Shown here one piece after another: positions 63,976 to 64,000 of a DNA stretch of 64,000 bases. The stretch is from Alishewanella longhuensis. Lineage in GTDB: Bacteria > Pseudomonadota > Gammaproteobacteria > Enterobacterales > Alteromonadaceae. Both the position numbers and the translations under genes were made by a program. Each line of letters opens with the position of its first letter. The first letter of the stretch is position 1. The stretch lies in NCBI RefSeq assembly GCF_014653435.1, contig NZ_BNAO01000001.1, forward strand, positions 186,001-250,000, written 5' to 3'. The notes under the pieces were generated by a model. That model had not been told where the DNA came from, ran no database searches, and was given only the letters and a program-made list of their open reading frames with translations.

Positions 63976-64000
63976 CTAATTATCCATATTGTTGTGTCGC

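Noticed and set aside
1-64000. CRISPR arrays, insertion sequences, prophage, rRNA operons
   Set aside because: No regularly spaced repeats, transposase, integrase or phage structural gene, and no rRNA sequence was seen on reading through.

Overview
The window is a chromosomal segment of a gammaproteobacterium. Gene content and protein similarity suggest an Alteromonadales-type or aquatic Chromatiaceae-type organism (Rheinheimera, Alishewanella or Arsukibacterium are plausible; this is inference). Supporting signs are srkA followed by dsbA, ccoG, YihI with DUF2489, TonB-dependent uptake, an MdtABC-like pump and moderate GC. Gene density is high. I see no rRNA, CRISPR array, insertion sequence, integrase or prophage. 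One tRNA (His) is present.

Layout. 1-4.0 kb: the end of a sensor kinase, then a short GlpD-like oxidoreductase between two paralogous periplasmic binding proteins. 4.0-9.8 kb: a KfrA-like coiled-coil protein divergent from topB, then an orphan ParA with an overlapping small partner, DUF3010 and a small exported protein. 10-18.4 kb: ccoG-srkA-dsbA, a DUF4920 protein, an S9 peptidase, a YitT membrane protein and small hypotheticals. 18.5-28.3 kb: an accessory defence module. A C5 cytosine methyltransferase on + meets tail-to-tail a four-gene - strand operon (GHKL/MORC-type ATPase, Z1 helicase, PD-(D/E)XK nuclease, AIPR protein), and a broken vsr gene lies on the far side. 28.9-29.6 kb: a HigBA toxin-antitoxin pair. 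29.6-34.8 kb: uvrA with a LexA-like box, a YajR-type transporter and ssb. 35-40.7 kb: an LLM flavin enzyme, a TetR regulator controlling a hydrolase plus TonB receptor unit, and a nitroreductase. 41-48.3 kb: an MdtABC-like RND pump. 48.4-50.5 kb: a sigma-54 activator divergent from a BON-domain gene that has its own sigma-54 promoter. 50.5-59.5 kb: sbcDC with a GGDEF-EAL protein, then MscS with DUF481. 59.7-64 kb: tRNA-His, DUF1285, an amidohydrolase, DUF2489, yihI, a methyltransferase and, at the right edge, a CsrB/CsrC-like regulatory RNA.

Most interesting items. (1) The Z1/GHKL/AIPR/PD-(D/E)XK/C5-methylase system, a multi-gene modification-dependent defence system predicted from gene neighbourhoods whose mechanism I do not know to be established. 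(2) Its vsr partner is inactivated by three separate lesions. (3) A candidate Csr-type sRNA at the yihI locus. (4) Two regulatory circuits readable from the DNA: TetR operators inside two promoters, and a sigma-54 promoter with upstream dyads beside its likely activator. (5) A DsbA with a CGGC active site. Coordinates at corrected start codons rest on ribosome binding sites and family N-termini; alternatives are named where they exist.
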